A stretch of 64,000 nt of DNA from CAIVAT01 sp037137455. GTDB taxonomy: Bacteria > Bacteroidota > Bacteroidia > Bacteroidales > FEN-979. Where the stretch lies: assembly GCA_037137455.1 (NCBI GenBank), contig JBAXKG010000009.1:1-64000 (forward strand), in the 5' to 3' direction. Position 1 is the stretch's first letter. Each line of letters begins with the position of its first letter. Below, piece after piece: positions 35,118 to 45,400 of this stretch. The notes under the pieces were generated by a model, which saw only the letters and a list, made by a program, of their open reading frames with translations, ran no database searches and was not told the DNA's origin. The translations under genes and the position numbers were made by a program.

Positions 35118-37730
35118 TCAATAAAACACTATTTCACATTTGGGATGCAGTATTTTCAGCTTTTCAACACGTTTTGCCGAGACTTTTGTATTGAACATCT
35201 TGATCGATTCCAGTTTGCTCATGCCCTCGAGCACATCCACACTGCTGACCCGTGTATTATAAAACTCCATGACTCTCAGGTTCACCAATTTTTGCAAATA
35301 CTTCAGGTTTTTCACTTGGGTGCCACTGAATTTAAGTACCTCTAATTGGATCATATTTTTTAAAGCGTCAAGCTCTTCAACCTGTGTATTCGAAAAATCA
35401 AGTTCTGTCAGGTTTGGCAGTCCGGTTACCGGTATAATATCAAAAATCGGATTCTTCTGGCAACGAATGGTTTGCAATTTCGGCATTTGCGATAAAGGGT
35501 CAAGTTTGGCAACTGCTGTACCCGAAAACTGGAGTTCTGTCAAACGGGTCAAATGCTGAAGCGGTGACAAGTCTGATATCTGGGTGTTCTCTGAAATTCC
35601 GACTTTGGTAAGCCCTGCAATCTGCTGAAGCTGAATCTTATCTGGAATTCCTTTCATTTTCACCTGTTCCTGTTGCATTAAAACATCTTTCCAGGATTGG
35701 TTTAACCCGTTCCACCATTCCGAATTTTCAGAAGTCTGGAATACAAGCATGCAACCAGGATTTTTATCGACAAACTTATCAGCTTCCTTATTGTCGACCA
35801 GTGTATTGTCGGCATATACAAATTTAAGGCTGGTTTTTCCATACAACGAACTCAGATCGGCTACCGAAGTATTGTCAATATTCAGTACCTCAAGGTTCGA
35901 AATCCCGGAAAGGGGCTGCAAACTTGCAATCTTTGTGTTCGAGGCATTGATAATCTTCAACTCTGAAAGATCTTTCAACGGATCGAGTAAGGTGACACCG
36001 GTACTCTGGCATTGTAGGTTTCGAAGCAAGATAAGTTTGCTCAATGGTTGCAATGATATTACCGACATACGACCGATTATGTTTATGCTGTCGAGAAGCG
36101 CCAGTTTGTGGAGCTGCTCGGTGGTTGGCGGGTTATCAAGCTGCAAATAAAAATTGAATAGTTTTTGCCATTCAGGTGTCATTCCTTTCCACCACACTGC
36201 TAGTTCCTTCGAATCATACACAAGCGAAGCATCAGGATGCTTCTTCAGAAAATTCAAAGCCTCTTTTTGTTTGATCAGGGTATTATTGCAATAAACCCTT
36301 TGTAATCCGGTAAGGCTGTCCAAAGGAGCAAGGCTGCTGACACCTGTGCTGTCGAACATTAACATGTGCAAATTCGAAAGATTTTTTAAAGCAATTAGAT
36401 TATCAACCGGTGTCGAAGAAATGTTAATCATTTCAAGGTTCCTCAGGCTCGAGACAGGTCCCAGATCCTGAATTTTTGTGCGGGCTAATCGCAAATCAAT
36501 GATTGTGGTCATATCCCTGATGGGGTCCAGCGAAGTCACATTTGTACCGCTGATGTCAAGTATTGTGAGTAATTGAAATGTCGAAACTACAGACAGATCA
36601 CTTATTGGCGTGCCTTTCATACGAAGCTGGCTGATGAGCAGACAATATCGTAATGGCTCAAGTGAACTTACATTAGTATTTGAAATATCAAGGATCTCCA
36701 GCTTGTTCAGGTTACGCAAGGGCATCAGATCACTTACCGGAGTACCTGAAAGGTTCACCTCCTTCAAACCTGAAAGTTTACTTAGTGGTTCAAGGCTCAA
36801 AATTGAATCATTCCCCGACAAATCGACACTGCCGGCATGAACGATTTGATCGAGGAACTGGTAAAACTCTGATCCCATAATGTAGGTTGGTTGTCCGTCA
36901 ATAATGGCAACCGAGTCGTTAAAATTATCAATTTGCTCCATGGACAAACTGTCTTCAAGCATCATGTCTTTCGCTAAAGCCGATTTCCAAACCTTCGAAA
37001 GTGAATTCCACCAGTTGCGTAAGTCGTACTTTTCATCAAGTTTGGTAGTGTAAATACTCGCGATTTTTAATTGTTGCTTCACCGAGTCAAAGTTAATTTC
37101 GATGTAGCGGACTTTGTTGGAATTTACCGAATCTCCATTTATGGTGATGCCATTAAGGCTACGGTTGGCAGTCACTTTGAAATATGTCAGACTATCCTGG
37201 CCAACCTCAACACTCACATCCTGAATTGTAAATTGAAATTTAGCCTTCTTGAAGAAAAAGTCGACATCGCTAAGATAAGCCGGCATATCCTTATAAAGAG
37301 GCACCAGGCGGTTTTCATCCAGATCATCCTCTATCTGCACCTCTTCATCCCAGCACCATTTAAGGTAGCTCTGAGATATGATCTTCTGCATTTCATTAAC
37401 TGTATTGCGCTTGTCTCCAAGGAAATTCAACGAACTTTCGAAAAATTTCACCAGAGGGATCACCTGCAACTTGAAGGTATCGATCTTGTTGGTTTGAATT
37501 CTCCCGGCTTTGGATTTAAGCTGTTTATCCTTCCCTGCGGAACCTGGTTTTTTATTTTTTGATATTCCCTGTTTTTGCTGGGACTTTGCACCATCTTTCT
37601 TCTGCGTGGATCCGGTTTGGTTTGACGAAGTAGTTGATTTTTTAGCCTTTGCGGCTGTATTGTTCTGGGCAAAAGCAGAAACTATGCCGACAAACATCGC
37701 CATCAGCAGTATAAAAAAAACCTTTCTCAT
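35118..37730 (-). CDS. secreted leucine-rich-repeat protein with three WW-spacer modules
   Basis: This 870-residue protein has a signal peptide (about 1-21), a low-complexity Lys/Asn/Gln/Ser linker (22-80), and a globular region of about 86-235 resembling the NTF2-like proteins encoded upstream. The rest is leucine-rich repeats of about 22-23 residues of internalin-like consensus (LKEVNLSGTPVSDLMPLRNL, LEILDISNTNVSSLEPLRYC). Three LRR blocks are each introduced by a spacer with a Trp-Trp pair followed by a third Trp: residues 240-248 (WWNSLSKVW), 513-521 (WWKGMTPEW) and 672-680 (WWNGLNQSW). The second and third follow a FLKKHPDASLVY-type end cap. A protein-binding role at the surface or in the periplasm is inferred. 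No enzymatic motif is seen. Confidence 0.85.
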   Translation of the reverse strand: MRKVFFILLMAMFVGIVSAFAQNNTAAKAKKSTTSSNQTGSTQKKDGAKSQQKQGISKNKKPGSAGKDKQLKSKAGRIQTNKIDTFKLQVIPLVKFFESSLNFLGDKRNTVNEMQKIISQSYLKWCWDEEVQIEDDLDENRLVPLYKDMPAYLSDVDFFFKKAKFQFTIQDVSVEVGQDSLTYFKVTANRSLNGITINGDSVNSNKVRYIEINFDSVKQQLKIASIYTTKLDEKYDLRNWWNSLSKVWKSALAKDMMLEDSLSMEQIDNFNDSVAIIDGQPTYIMGSEFYQFLDQIVHAGSVDLSGNDSILSLEPLSKLSGLKEVNLSGTPVSDLMPLRNLNKLEILDISNTNVSSLEPLRYCLLISQLRMKGTPISDLSVVSTFQLLTILDISGTNVTSLDPIRDMTTIIDLRLARTKIQDLGPVSSLRNLEMINISSTPVDNLIALKNLSNLHMLMFDSTGVSSLAPLDSLTGLQRVYCNNTLIKQKEALNFLKKHPDASLVYDSKELAVWWKGMTPEWQKLFNFYLQLDNPPTTEQLHKLALLDSINIIGRMSVISLQPLSKLILLRNLQCQSTGVTLLDPLKDLSELKIINASNTKIASLQPLSGISNLEVLNIDNTSVADLSSLYGKTSLKFVYADNTLVDNKEADKFVDKNPGCMLVFQTSENSEWWNGLNQSWKDVLMQQEQVKMKGIPDKIQLQQIAGLTKVGISENTQISDLSPLQHLTRLTELQFSGTAVAKLDPLSQMPKLQTIRCQKNPIFDIIPVTGLPNLTELDFSNTQVEELDALKNMIQLEVLKFSGTQVKNLKYLQKLVNLRVMEFYNTRVSSVDVLEGMSKLESIKMFNTKVSAKRVEKLKILHPKCEIVFY

Positions 37731-37736
37731 GAATTA

Positions 37737-38570
37737 TTAATTTACATGTGTGTAATTCCGCATCAAGTTTCTCTTTTCCTGTTCGTTTACACGGAGCACA
37801 TTGGATATTAACCATCCGGAATTTGGGTTATTCCGGTTAATCCATGAGACTTCTAAGTACCAGTTCGGGACCTGAAAAACGTGGAATTTGACATTGTTTA
37901 CCGATACAAAGTTAAGGTTTCCGTTCTTCATTTCCATAACAAAAAGAGCAGTCATATCCGGCACGTAATCAAGCTCAAGATAGAAATCGAGTTTCTCGGT
38001 CTCTCTGAATGCCTTATGCAGGTTCATGAAATCCAGTTCATGACTCATCGGGTGTATGAAGTATTTAATGTTAGCTGTATCGTTAAGATTAGCAAACCAC
38101 GATTCAAAGCGGTCAAAGTAAACATTCGAGATCACCCATTTGTACCCATCGCGTTGCTTTTCAATTTTCAGGTAAAGAATGATATTTACTTTCTCCTTTT
38201 TATACAAAAAAGAGGATGCAACCTCGGCGAACCATCCCTTTGAATAGAAGTCGAGAAATGCGGGATTTTTTTTATTAAGCACATCATTAATAAATTCGAC
38301 TTTTGCATCGGCACTGATGATAGGGCTTGAATTATCAAAAAGGATATTCATATATTTCTTCCTGGCTTTGAGGTCACGATAACCAGGATTCCCCGAATAA
38401 AAACGCTTGCCTTGAATATCTTCCTCCCCATTAAACCTCAAAAAAAACTGGTTTACCTGTTTTGTCTGCGCATAAAACATAGATTCATCCCCGGTAAAAG
38501 AGTTAATTGAACCCTGTGAAAAACAGGTAAATGGCAACCAAAACGATATTATCCATGCGAATTTTCTCAT
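37737..38570 (-). CDS. secreted protein of unknown function, possibly NTF2-like
   Basis: This 277-residue protein has a signal peptide (about 1-18, ending TCFSQG). A helical segment around TKQVNQFFLRFNGEEDIQGK is followed by alternating strands: EKVNIILYLKIEKQRDGYKW and VISNVYFDRFESWF, then FLELDYVPDMTALFVMEMKN-type strands. A second half repeats a similar helix-strand pattern (LDFMNLHKAFRETEKLDFYL; LEVSWINRNNPNSGWLISNV). I do not recognise a named family. The pattern is compatible with an NTF2/SnoaL-like fold, shared with the N-terminal part of the downstream LRR protein. It lies 6 bp before that gene and is probably co-transcribed. Confidence 0.65.
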   Translation of the reverse strand: MRKFAWIISFWLPFTCFSQGSINSFTGDESMFYAQTKQVNQFFLRFNGEEDIQGKRFYSGNPGYRDLKARKKYMNILFDNSSPIISADAKVEFINDVLNKKNPAFLDFYSKGWFAEVASSFLYKKEKVNIILYLKIEKQRDGYKWVISNVYFDRFESWFANLNDTANIKYFIHPMSHELDFMNLHKAFRETEKLDFYLELDYVPDMTALFVMEMKNGNLNFVSVNNVKFHVFQVPNWYLEVSWINRNNPNSGWLISNVLRVNEQEKRNLMRNYTHVN

Positions 38571-38604
38571 AGAGCAGAATTAAAAATCAAAAATTAAAAA
38601 TCAC

Positions 38605-38627
38605 TGTTCGTAATTCGTAATTTTCAA
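38605..38627. repeat. dispersed CGAAT-type intergenic repeat, copy 5
   Basis: On the minus strand it reads GAAAATTACGAATTACGAAC, the same CGAAT core as copies at 7527 and 4881. It is preceded by A+T-rich AAAATCAAAAATTAAAAATC, and lies between two secreted-protein genes. Confidence 0.5.
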
Positions 38628-38634
38628 TACAAAA

Positions 38635-39219
38635 TTATTTTGACGTTTCTTTAACCCTGATATCACCGAGCATCACATCCCAGAAGCCAATAAGACGGCC
38701 ACCGATTTGGGTCTCCTTGCGCTTAACATATACCGTGATATCCTTTTTGGTAGTATCTTCGTAAACCAACCCTTTTTCTTTGTCAAATGCCTGAAAACGC
38801 TGGTAAATAGTTATCACACCAACATAGGAGCCATCAGGCTGACGAACCAGATCACTCACATACTGGATTTTGTACCAGTCGATAGTCACCCTATCGTAAT
38901 TAAGTTGCATCAGGCGGTCGAAATATTCACGAACCTTGTAGTAGTTTACATCTTGTTTGCCAATCGATGAAACTCCTATTTCACTGTTTTCCATAAACAG
39001 TTCCGCGGCCCGTTCAATCACCCGCTGTGCATCAGACCACGGGGTCTTTTTATCACCAATAAGGCTGATATATTTACTCAGGTCGCGAACTTTCTCAAGG
39101 GCAAGGCTGTCGATGGCCTGTTTGCGCTGTGGGGATAGGTTATCCTGTGCTGTAGCGCGGTTCGACACCGCGAACAGGGAAATTAATATGATCAATGAAA
39201 TAAGCTTTCTCATAGTCAT
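38635..39219 (-). CDS. secreted protein, probable NTF2-like domain
   Basis: This is a 194-residue protein with a cleavable signal (MTMRKLISLIILISLFAVSN to RATAQ). A helical start (LEKVRDLSKYISLIGDKKTP, WSDAQRVIERAAELFM) is followed by YYKVREYFDRLMQLNYDRVT and beta strands IDWYKIQYVSDLVRQPDGSY, VGVITIYQRFQAF and KDITVYVKRKET. The GDK motif and the Y-x-x-R-x-x-x-Y-F-D-R-L pattern resemble residues 100-165 of the LRR protein. No catalytic residues can be named. Its ATG overlaps the preceding stop as TAATG, so it is translationally coupled to the lipoprotein gene. Confidence 0.7.
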   Translation of the reverse strand: MTMRKLISLIILISLFAVSNRATAQDNLSPQRKQAIDSLALEKVRDLSKYISLIGDKKTPWSDAQRVIERAAELFMENSEIGVSSIGKQDVNYYKVREYFDRLMQLNYDRVTIDWYKIQYVSDLVRQPDGSYVGVITIYQRFQAFDKEKGLVYEDTTKKDITVYVKRKETQIGGRLIGFWDVMLGDIRVKETSK

Positions 39220-40040
39220 TACTTTTTAATTAAATCGAGTCCCTTGATTTTTCCATTGGCATCGGTCATAATGCCGTCAATTTTGTTTTTACTGGCCTTG
39301 GTATCTTTAATGAGATTGAGGTACCGTTTGATAGTAGTGGGCTTATCGTAATCAACCTCGGAGCCATCGCGACTTATTATGATCAGTACAGTGGCATTAT
39401 CAGAGGAAAAAAGTTGAAGTGTCTTCTTAATAGTTGCATCAGCTTGTGCAGGTTTACCTGTTTTTGCTGCATTTGCTATGGCAGTGAAAGCATTTTCCAA
39501 TTGAGTCTTTACCGGCAAATCAGGGCCTGTGCCTGTCGAAGAACGCATATCCTGGATTTTCTTTTCGAGCTGACTCATGAGGTCGGTAATTTCCATATCG
39601 TCAATCTTCTGCGCTCTGATATTGTCAAGCTCTTGTTGTAATTCATCAGCCGATTTGCCGTCTTTGTTTAGCAATAAATCGGCGAGTGTGGCCCGGATCA
39701 TGTCTGCTTTTTGTGCCATGTTTTTCCACTCTTCGGCCGAAACAGTCCTGAGTTTTTGTTGCGCTTCTATAATCAATGAATTGATCGTAGAATCGTTATA
39801 GTTTTTATCCATGATATTTCCCAGCACTCTTTTTTGCTCATCATATGAAAGTGTCGAAGTTCCATTGATAATAGACTGTAACTGTTGTTTTGCATTTTCG
39901 ATCTGCGCTTTGCGCTCTTTTTTCGAAATCTTTCCTGTAGATTTACACCCATCTGTTCCAATTACAACCATTGCCATCAATATTATGATGACAAAATGCT
40001 GCCAGCGAACTGCTTTTGTTTTGTTTATTATTTTATTCAT
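39219..40040 (-). CDS. lipoprotein of unknown function with coiled-coil region
   Basis: This 273-residue protein has a long lipoprotein signal, residues 1-32, ending in lipobox GTDGC. Most of the mature chain is helical and charged, with probable coiled coils (KERKAQIENAKQQLQSIING; ADLLLNKDGKSADELQQELD). A C-terminal region (NATVLIIISRDGSEVDYDKP then TTIKRYLNLIKDTKASKNKI) may be a small alpha/beta domain. I recognise no family. It is the first gene of the secreted-protein cluster that continues to the LRR protein, and it overlaps the next gene by 1 bp. The 105 bp upstream contains A+T-rich sequence but no TAnnTTTG on the minus strand. Confidence 0.7.
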   Translation of the reverse strand: MNKIINKTKAVRWQHFVIIILMAMVVIGTDGCKSTGKISKKERKAQIENAKQQLQSIINGTSTLSYDEQKRVLGNIMDKNYNDSTINSLIIEAQQKLRTVSAEEWKNMAQKADMIRATLADLLLNKDGKSADELQQELDNIRAQKIDDMEITDLMSQLEKKIQDMRSSTGTGPDLPVKTQLENAFTAIANAAKTGKPAQADATIKKTLQLFSSDNATVLIIISRDGSEVDYDKPTTIKRYLNLIKDTKASKNKIDGIMTDANGKIKGLDLIKK

Positions 40041-40145
40041 ATCTCTTATATTTATGATTTACGACTTTCCCATTTTGGAGTTTGGTTTGGTTTCTATTTT
40101 TGATTTAATCTTCTGATTTTAACATAACTTGTGATTTTTCATTTT

Positions 40146-41234
40146 TCATGCTTTATAAAATGGAAACTTCACCACTTTCGCCCTCAATATCTTTTCTCTT
40201 ATTTTAATATGGATCTCACTCCCCTCCTTTGATAAAGCAGATGGCACGTATCCCATGCCTACCGGAATCTTTACTGATGGCCCCATGGTTCCGGATGTAA
40301 CTTCACCAATTTTGTTTCCCTTGGAATCAACAATTTCATATTCATGTCGTGGTATTCCCTTATCGACCATTTCAAATCCCACCAGCCGGCGGGCGGTTCC
40401 CTCCTGTTTCTGTTTCAGCAGAGCTGCTTTATTGATAAAATTCTTTTGATCGGTAAATTTAGTTATCCATCCCAGTCCGGCTTCGATGGGCGAAGTATTA
40501 TCGTTGATATCATTCCCATAAAGGCAGTAACCCATCTCAAGGCGCAAAGTATCGCGGGCTGCCAGGCCGATCGGCTTTATCCCGAATTCCTTTCCGGCTT
40601 CGAACACAGCCTCCCATATTTTAGGGGCATCCTCATTCGACATGTAAATTTCACATCCACCCGATCCGGTATATCCGGTGGTTGCAAAAATAACATTTGA
40701 AACACCTGCGAAGGTAAGTTTCTTAAAGGTATAATACTCCATATCGGTAACCATCGTGCTGGTGAGCTTTTGCATGGCCTTCATTGCCATGGGGCCCTGA
40801 ATGGCGAGTTGGGCGATTTCATCAGATGCGTTGTAAAGGTCGGCGCCCATCTTATTATTCTTGTTGCACCAAGCCCAATCCTTGTCAATATTGGCAGCAT
40901 TCACAACTAACAAATAGGTAAGATCATCGACTTTGTAAACCAGTAAATCATCAACAATCCCACCAGTTTCATTCGGGAAACAAGAATATTGCACTTTCCC
41001 GGCAACCAACTTCGATGCGTCATTTGAGGTAATATACTGAATAAAATCAAGCGCTTTCAGGCCCTTTACCCAGAATTCGCCCATATGAGAAACATCAAAA
41101 ACCCCTATTCCCTTCCGAACAGTTTCGTGTTCGGCGATAACACCCTCGTACTGAAGTGGCATGTAGTAACCTGCAAATGGAACCATCCGGGCGCCCATTG
41201 CTTCGTGGAACTTTGTGAATGGCGTATTTTTCAT
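40146..41234 (-). CDS. gcvT: aminomethyltransferase (glycine cleavage T protein)
   Basis: GcvT transfers the methylene group from aminomethyl-lipoyl H protein to tetrahydrofolate, releasing ammonia. The 362-residue protein begins FTKFHEAMGARMVPFAGYYM then VRKGIGVFDVSHMGEFWVKG, with the folate-binding core. LAIQGPMAMKAMQ, TGYTGSGGCEIYMSNEDAP and ARDTLRLEMGYCLYGNDIND are typical, and VGEVTSGTMGPSVK-like sequence closes the C-terminal domain. No gcvH or gcvP lies nearby. A -7 element sits 59 bp upstream of the ATG. Confidence 0.96.
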   Translation of the reverse strand: MKNTPFTKFHEAMGARMVPFAGYYMPLQYEGVIAEHETVRKGIGVFDVSHMGEFWVKGLKALDFIQYITSNDASKLVAGKVQYSCFPNETGGIVDDLLVYKVDDLTYLLVVNAANIDKDWAWCNKNNKMGADLYNASDEIAQLAIQGPMAMKAMQKLTSTMVTDMEYYTFKKLTFAGVSNVIFATTGYTGSGGCEIYMSNEDAPKIWEAVFEAGKEFGIKPIGLAARDTLRLEMGYCLYGNDINDNTSPIEAGLGWITKFTDQKNFINKAALLKQKQEGTARRLVGFEMVDKGIPRHEYEIVDSKGNKIGEVTSGTMGPSVKIPVGMGYVPSALSKEGSEIHIKIREKILRAKVVKFPFYKA

Positions 41235-41293
41235 GGAGTTATATAAATTTGTATCAGCTCGATCGCATGAAAATTATTAATTTATTAACGTAA

Positions 41294-41301
41294 CAAAAAT
41301 A
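41294..41301 (-). promoter_or_regulatory. -7 element TATTTTTG of gcvT
   Basis: On the minus strand TATTTTTG matches TAnnTTTG and ends 59 bp before the gcvT ATG. This leaves room for a leader, but no glycine riboswitch was recognised. Confidence 0.4.
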
Positions 41302-41376
41302 GGAAAAATTGCACTGTTAAAGTCTGAATGTTCATATATAAAAGCAAATGTTCATATGTTCCGCGAAATAATTTTT

Positions 41377-41384
41377 TACTTTTG
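41377..41384 (+). promoter_or_regulatory. -7 element TACTTTTG of miaA
   Basis: TACTTTTG matches TAnnTTTG and ends 73 bp before the miaA ATG in the 223-bp divergent spacer with gcvT. Confidence 0.45.
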
Positions 41385-41457
41385 GCCAATTCAAATAACA
41401 CGGGAAAATAATTCATGCCGGCCCATCTTCTTATTCATCTGAAAATTTACAGATAGT

Positions 41458-42405
41458 ATGCTGATTACTATCTTAGGTCCGACTGCAACTGGTAAGACTG
41501 CCCTCGCAGCCCGTCTTGCTTATGAAATCAACGGGGAGATTATCAGCGCCGATTCACGACAGGTATATCGGGGCATGGATATCGGAACAGGAAAGGATTG
41601 GGATGACTATATTGTCGCGGGTAATGCAATTCCTTATCATCTCATCGATATTGTAGATCCGGGTTATGAGTATAACATTTTCGAATTTCAGAAAGATTTT
41701 CTTAAAGCTTACCAGGATATCCTTCAGCGAAAAAAAATTCCGATTCTTTGTGGTGGCTCCGGCATGTACCTCGAAGCTATACTAAAAGGATACCGGCTTG
41801 CCAGGGCCGAAAGCGATGATGACTTTTTAACTACATTGCACAATAAAGAGGATTATCAACTGGCCGAAATCCTCAAATCATATAAAACGCTGCACAATAT
41901 CACCGACCTCGAAGACCGGCCCAGGCTGCTGAAAGCAATCATGGTGGCCCGCTCATCGGAACAATCCGGATCGAATAGCCACAATAAATCGAGTCTCAAT
42001 CTTTCTTCTGGAGATCATACTTTTCCGAAAATCGATTCTATCATCTTTGGCATCAATTACCCTCGGGGACTTGTTAAGGCGCGTATCACGAAACGGCTTG
42101 AATACCGTATGGAGCATGGGATGATCGCGGAGGTAGAACAGTTGCTGGCCAGAGGAATAACTCCCGAACGCCTGATGAAATACGGCCTCGAGTATAAATT
42201 CGTCACCCTTTTCCTTTTAGGTAAAATATCCCGGAATGACTTGTTTTATGAACTGAATATAGCCATCCGCCAGTTCGCCAAACGCCAGATGACCTGGTTC
42301 CGCAGAATGGAACGGCAGGGACTAAAGATCCATTGGATCGATGGGCGGGGTACCTTGGAAAAAAAGGTAAATGAGATATTAATTTTTGTTAACAGGAAAT
42401 TTTAA
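41458..42405 (+). CDS. miaA: tRNA dimethylallyltransferase
   Basis: MiaA adds a dimethylallyl group to A37 of tRNAs reading UNN codons. The 315-residue protein has the P-loop GPTATGKTALAARLA, the catalytic Asp in ISADSRQVYRGMDIGTGKDW, and ILCGGSGMYLEAILKGY. The insert with the zinc-finger-like helix region is short. KYGLEYKFVTLFLLGKISRN and AIRQFAKRQMTWFRRM form the tRNA-binding C-terminal part. Length is typical. It converges on the GH3 gene with a 12-bp gap. Confidence 0.95.
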   Translation: MLITILGPTATGKTALAARLAYEINGEIISADSRQVYRGMDIGTGKDWDDYIVAGNAIPYHLIDIVDPGYEYNIFEFQKDFLKAYQDILQRKKIPILCGGSGMYLEAILKGYRLARAESDDDFLTTLHNKEDYQLAEILKSYKTLHNITDLEDRPRLLKAIMVARSSEQSGSNSHNKSSLNLSSGDHTFPKIDSIIFGINYPRGLVKARITKRLEYRMEHGMIAEVEQLLARGITPERLMKYGLEYKFVTLFLLGKISRNDLFYELNIAIRQFAKRQMTWFRRMERQGLKIHWIDGRGTLEKKVNEILIFVNRKF

Positions 42406-42417
42406 AGTATGCTGAAT

Positions 42418-45400
42418 TCAGAATTTGATAAATTTTTCTGTCAGTAAACCTGACTTCAGCTCCATCCTCAGAAAATACAAACCCGTATTTAAGAATTTAA
42501 TGTTGATATTTATATTTTTATCCTCATAGGATCCTCTTTGAATTAATTTCCCTTCAAGATTAAATATTGAAATTACACATTTCTCTACTTCAGGCAATGA
42601 AACAGTAATGTTGTCGGATGCAGGGTTTGGGAAAATGACAATATTATTCAGTTTTCCTTCATCGCTGATACTATTGCCGTTTGTTTGGTTGCCATATGCT
42701 TTGATTTCAAAGAGGGAATTTCCATATACGGTCGCCCTTTTCACACAATAGACTTTAATGTACTGTGCGGAAATATTTCCGGGTTCCCAGACGCAAGTTC
42801 CCCCGGTGGCATTGGTCAGGTGCGCAATTGTATCAGAAAGATATGTTGTATCGTTCCCGCAAAGAACATAAAATTCTGAAGCATAAGCTGCTTCCCAAAA
42901 CAGGTCAATTTTTTTAATATCGTATTTCTTCAGGAGGTTGACAATTATCCATTGTTTGTCTTTAAAAGCTGAAGACCAACGGGTAGTCTCAAAGCCATCT
43001 ACAGCATATTGGCCATCTAATCCTGCATTTTCAATGGAACTTACCCACACAGGTTTATTCAGGCAAATATTTGTCTGTGAGAAATCTGAAACCACTAAGG
43101 CGGTAGTTAGCTTATTATTGCCTTCGTTATGTTCCATGATGATATTATCCGGGTCAAAAACTGCTGTAACATTAAAGGTGCCGGTGTCACTCGCGAGCCA
43201 TGTGTTTTTATCATAGATTCCATCATTTGCACAAATCATAGCCATTCCTCCGGCAGGTATTGATTTTGTATAATTGACCGACCACGTAACATCAACGTTA
43301 TTGACTTTAAAAAGCACTTTATGTACTGTTCCGGCAGGTGATGCCTGCGTTCCATAATTTTTTACAGTTGCCAGGAAGGTGACTTTTTCTCCGGCTACCG
43401 GGTACCTGGGAATACTGTAAATGTTAAGAATTTTTAAGTCGGGCTTACGCGATCCGTCAACCAGATTAAAGGTAACAGAAAGCGGCAGATTGACTGACGA
43501 CCCTCCTATTTGAACTTTAAATGAGCCTGGTTCTACTATATATTTGTCTGTATTTATATCAAAAAGGTAGTAATCCTCACTGCCTATCTTAAAGGTTACA
43601 GTTTTTGTTTCACCGGCTTTTAAGGCAACACGCTCAAATCCTTTGAGCTCTTTTTCAGGAACCCATATAGTTGCATTCAAATCAGATAAATATAATTGAA
43701 CAACTTCATCGCCGTCGCGGGAACCTGAATTGGTCACATCGGCGCTGACTGTCACATCATCTCCCAATGGCACATCGACAGCCGAAATTTGCAGGTTGCT
43801 ATAGGTAAAAGAGGTGTAGCTTAAACCATATCCGAACGGATATTGCGGTGTTAAATTTAGTTCATTATAATAACGGTAACCACAATTATAGTCATCGTTA
43901 AAGTTATCGTTCCATGCAGGCATTTGTGCATTGTTTACAGGCATGGTTACCGGAAGTTTTCCTCCAGGATTGTAATCGCCAAACAATACATCGGCAATTG
44001 CATTTCCCCCCTCCATTCCGGGATAAAATGCGTAAAGAAATCCTTTGATATTGTAGATGCAGGAAGGAACAGCACAAATACCGCCACTTTCAAGGACAAC
44101 GATCAAGTTCGGATTTACCTTGGCAAGTTCGTTTATCAGCTGTTGTTGTTGGTCGGGAAGTTCAACTTTGAAGTTTTTTCTGTCGCCTCCGATGTCATAG
44201 CCTTCACCTTCCATAGTGTCGTCTAATCCACCAATGAATATAACATAATCCGACTGGCCGGCAATTATGCGGGCAGCAGCAAAACCTGATGTGTCATAGG
44301 TTTTAATGGGGCATCCAAAAGCATAAGTGATGTTGGTTGTTCCAATCTTCGCTTCTATTCCTTGTTTCGGAGAAACAGCGTAAGGGGGATTTACCCAGGA
44401 GCTGCCAAACCCATCGAGTTGTGCTTTGTTTGCACTTGGGCCAATAAGCGCAATTTTTTTATTTGCAGCTTTGTTTAATGGGAGAATATTGTTCGTGTTT
44501 TTTAATAAAATAATCGTTTTCTGAGCCGCCTCGTATGCAATTTGTTGGTGCTCCTTACTATTTACCTCCAGATTATTTCCACCGGGGTAATGGTCGAACA
44601 TTCCCGACATAAATTTGGTTTTCAAGACATTTCTGACAGCTTTGTTTATATCTTCAATGGTAATCGAACCCGCGTTAAGTAAATTTAATAAATCGTTTTT
44701 ATAATTATCAGCGCCCATGCAAACATCGGTGGTTGCCTGAATAGCCATCTTAGAACTTAAAATTGAACCCCAGTCCGACATCATGAAGAAAGGAAAACCC
44801 CAGCGTTGACGAACAATTGTGTCGAGTAAAAATTTATTATCCGAAGCATGAATATTATTTACGATATCATAAGTACTCATCAATGAAAACGAGCCACCTT
44901 CCTGAATAGCCCGGCGGAAGTTCAATCCATAATGGCTCATGAGCCGTTCTTCTGAAACTATTTCGTTGTTGTTAAACCTGTTATTCTGCCGGTTAACACA
45001 ATTATAATGCTTCACTGTTGCAAGTACCGGTGTGGTCTGAATTCCCTTGACTAAATTTTCTGCAATCCGACTGGCAAGAAAAGGATCTTCTCCGGCCGAT
45101 TCAGCGCTTCGTCCGTTTCGTGGGTCTCTGCAAAGATCGATGCAGGGGCCAAGCTGAACTCCGGCCCCATAACCTCTGAATTCGTGGCCCATGGCACATC
45201 CAATTCTATACCACAGGTCTTTATCCCAGGTGGCAGTCATCGAAATTCCAACGGGGAATGCAGTAGCCTTACCAAATCGATAGCCATGAGGTCCATCGGC
45301 CATTACAAAACCCGGTATGTTCAGGGTTGTATTTGCAGGCGTTGTCATAAACCCGTTATTGATCAACTGGTTTATTTTTTGTTGCGTTGTCATTAACGCT

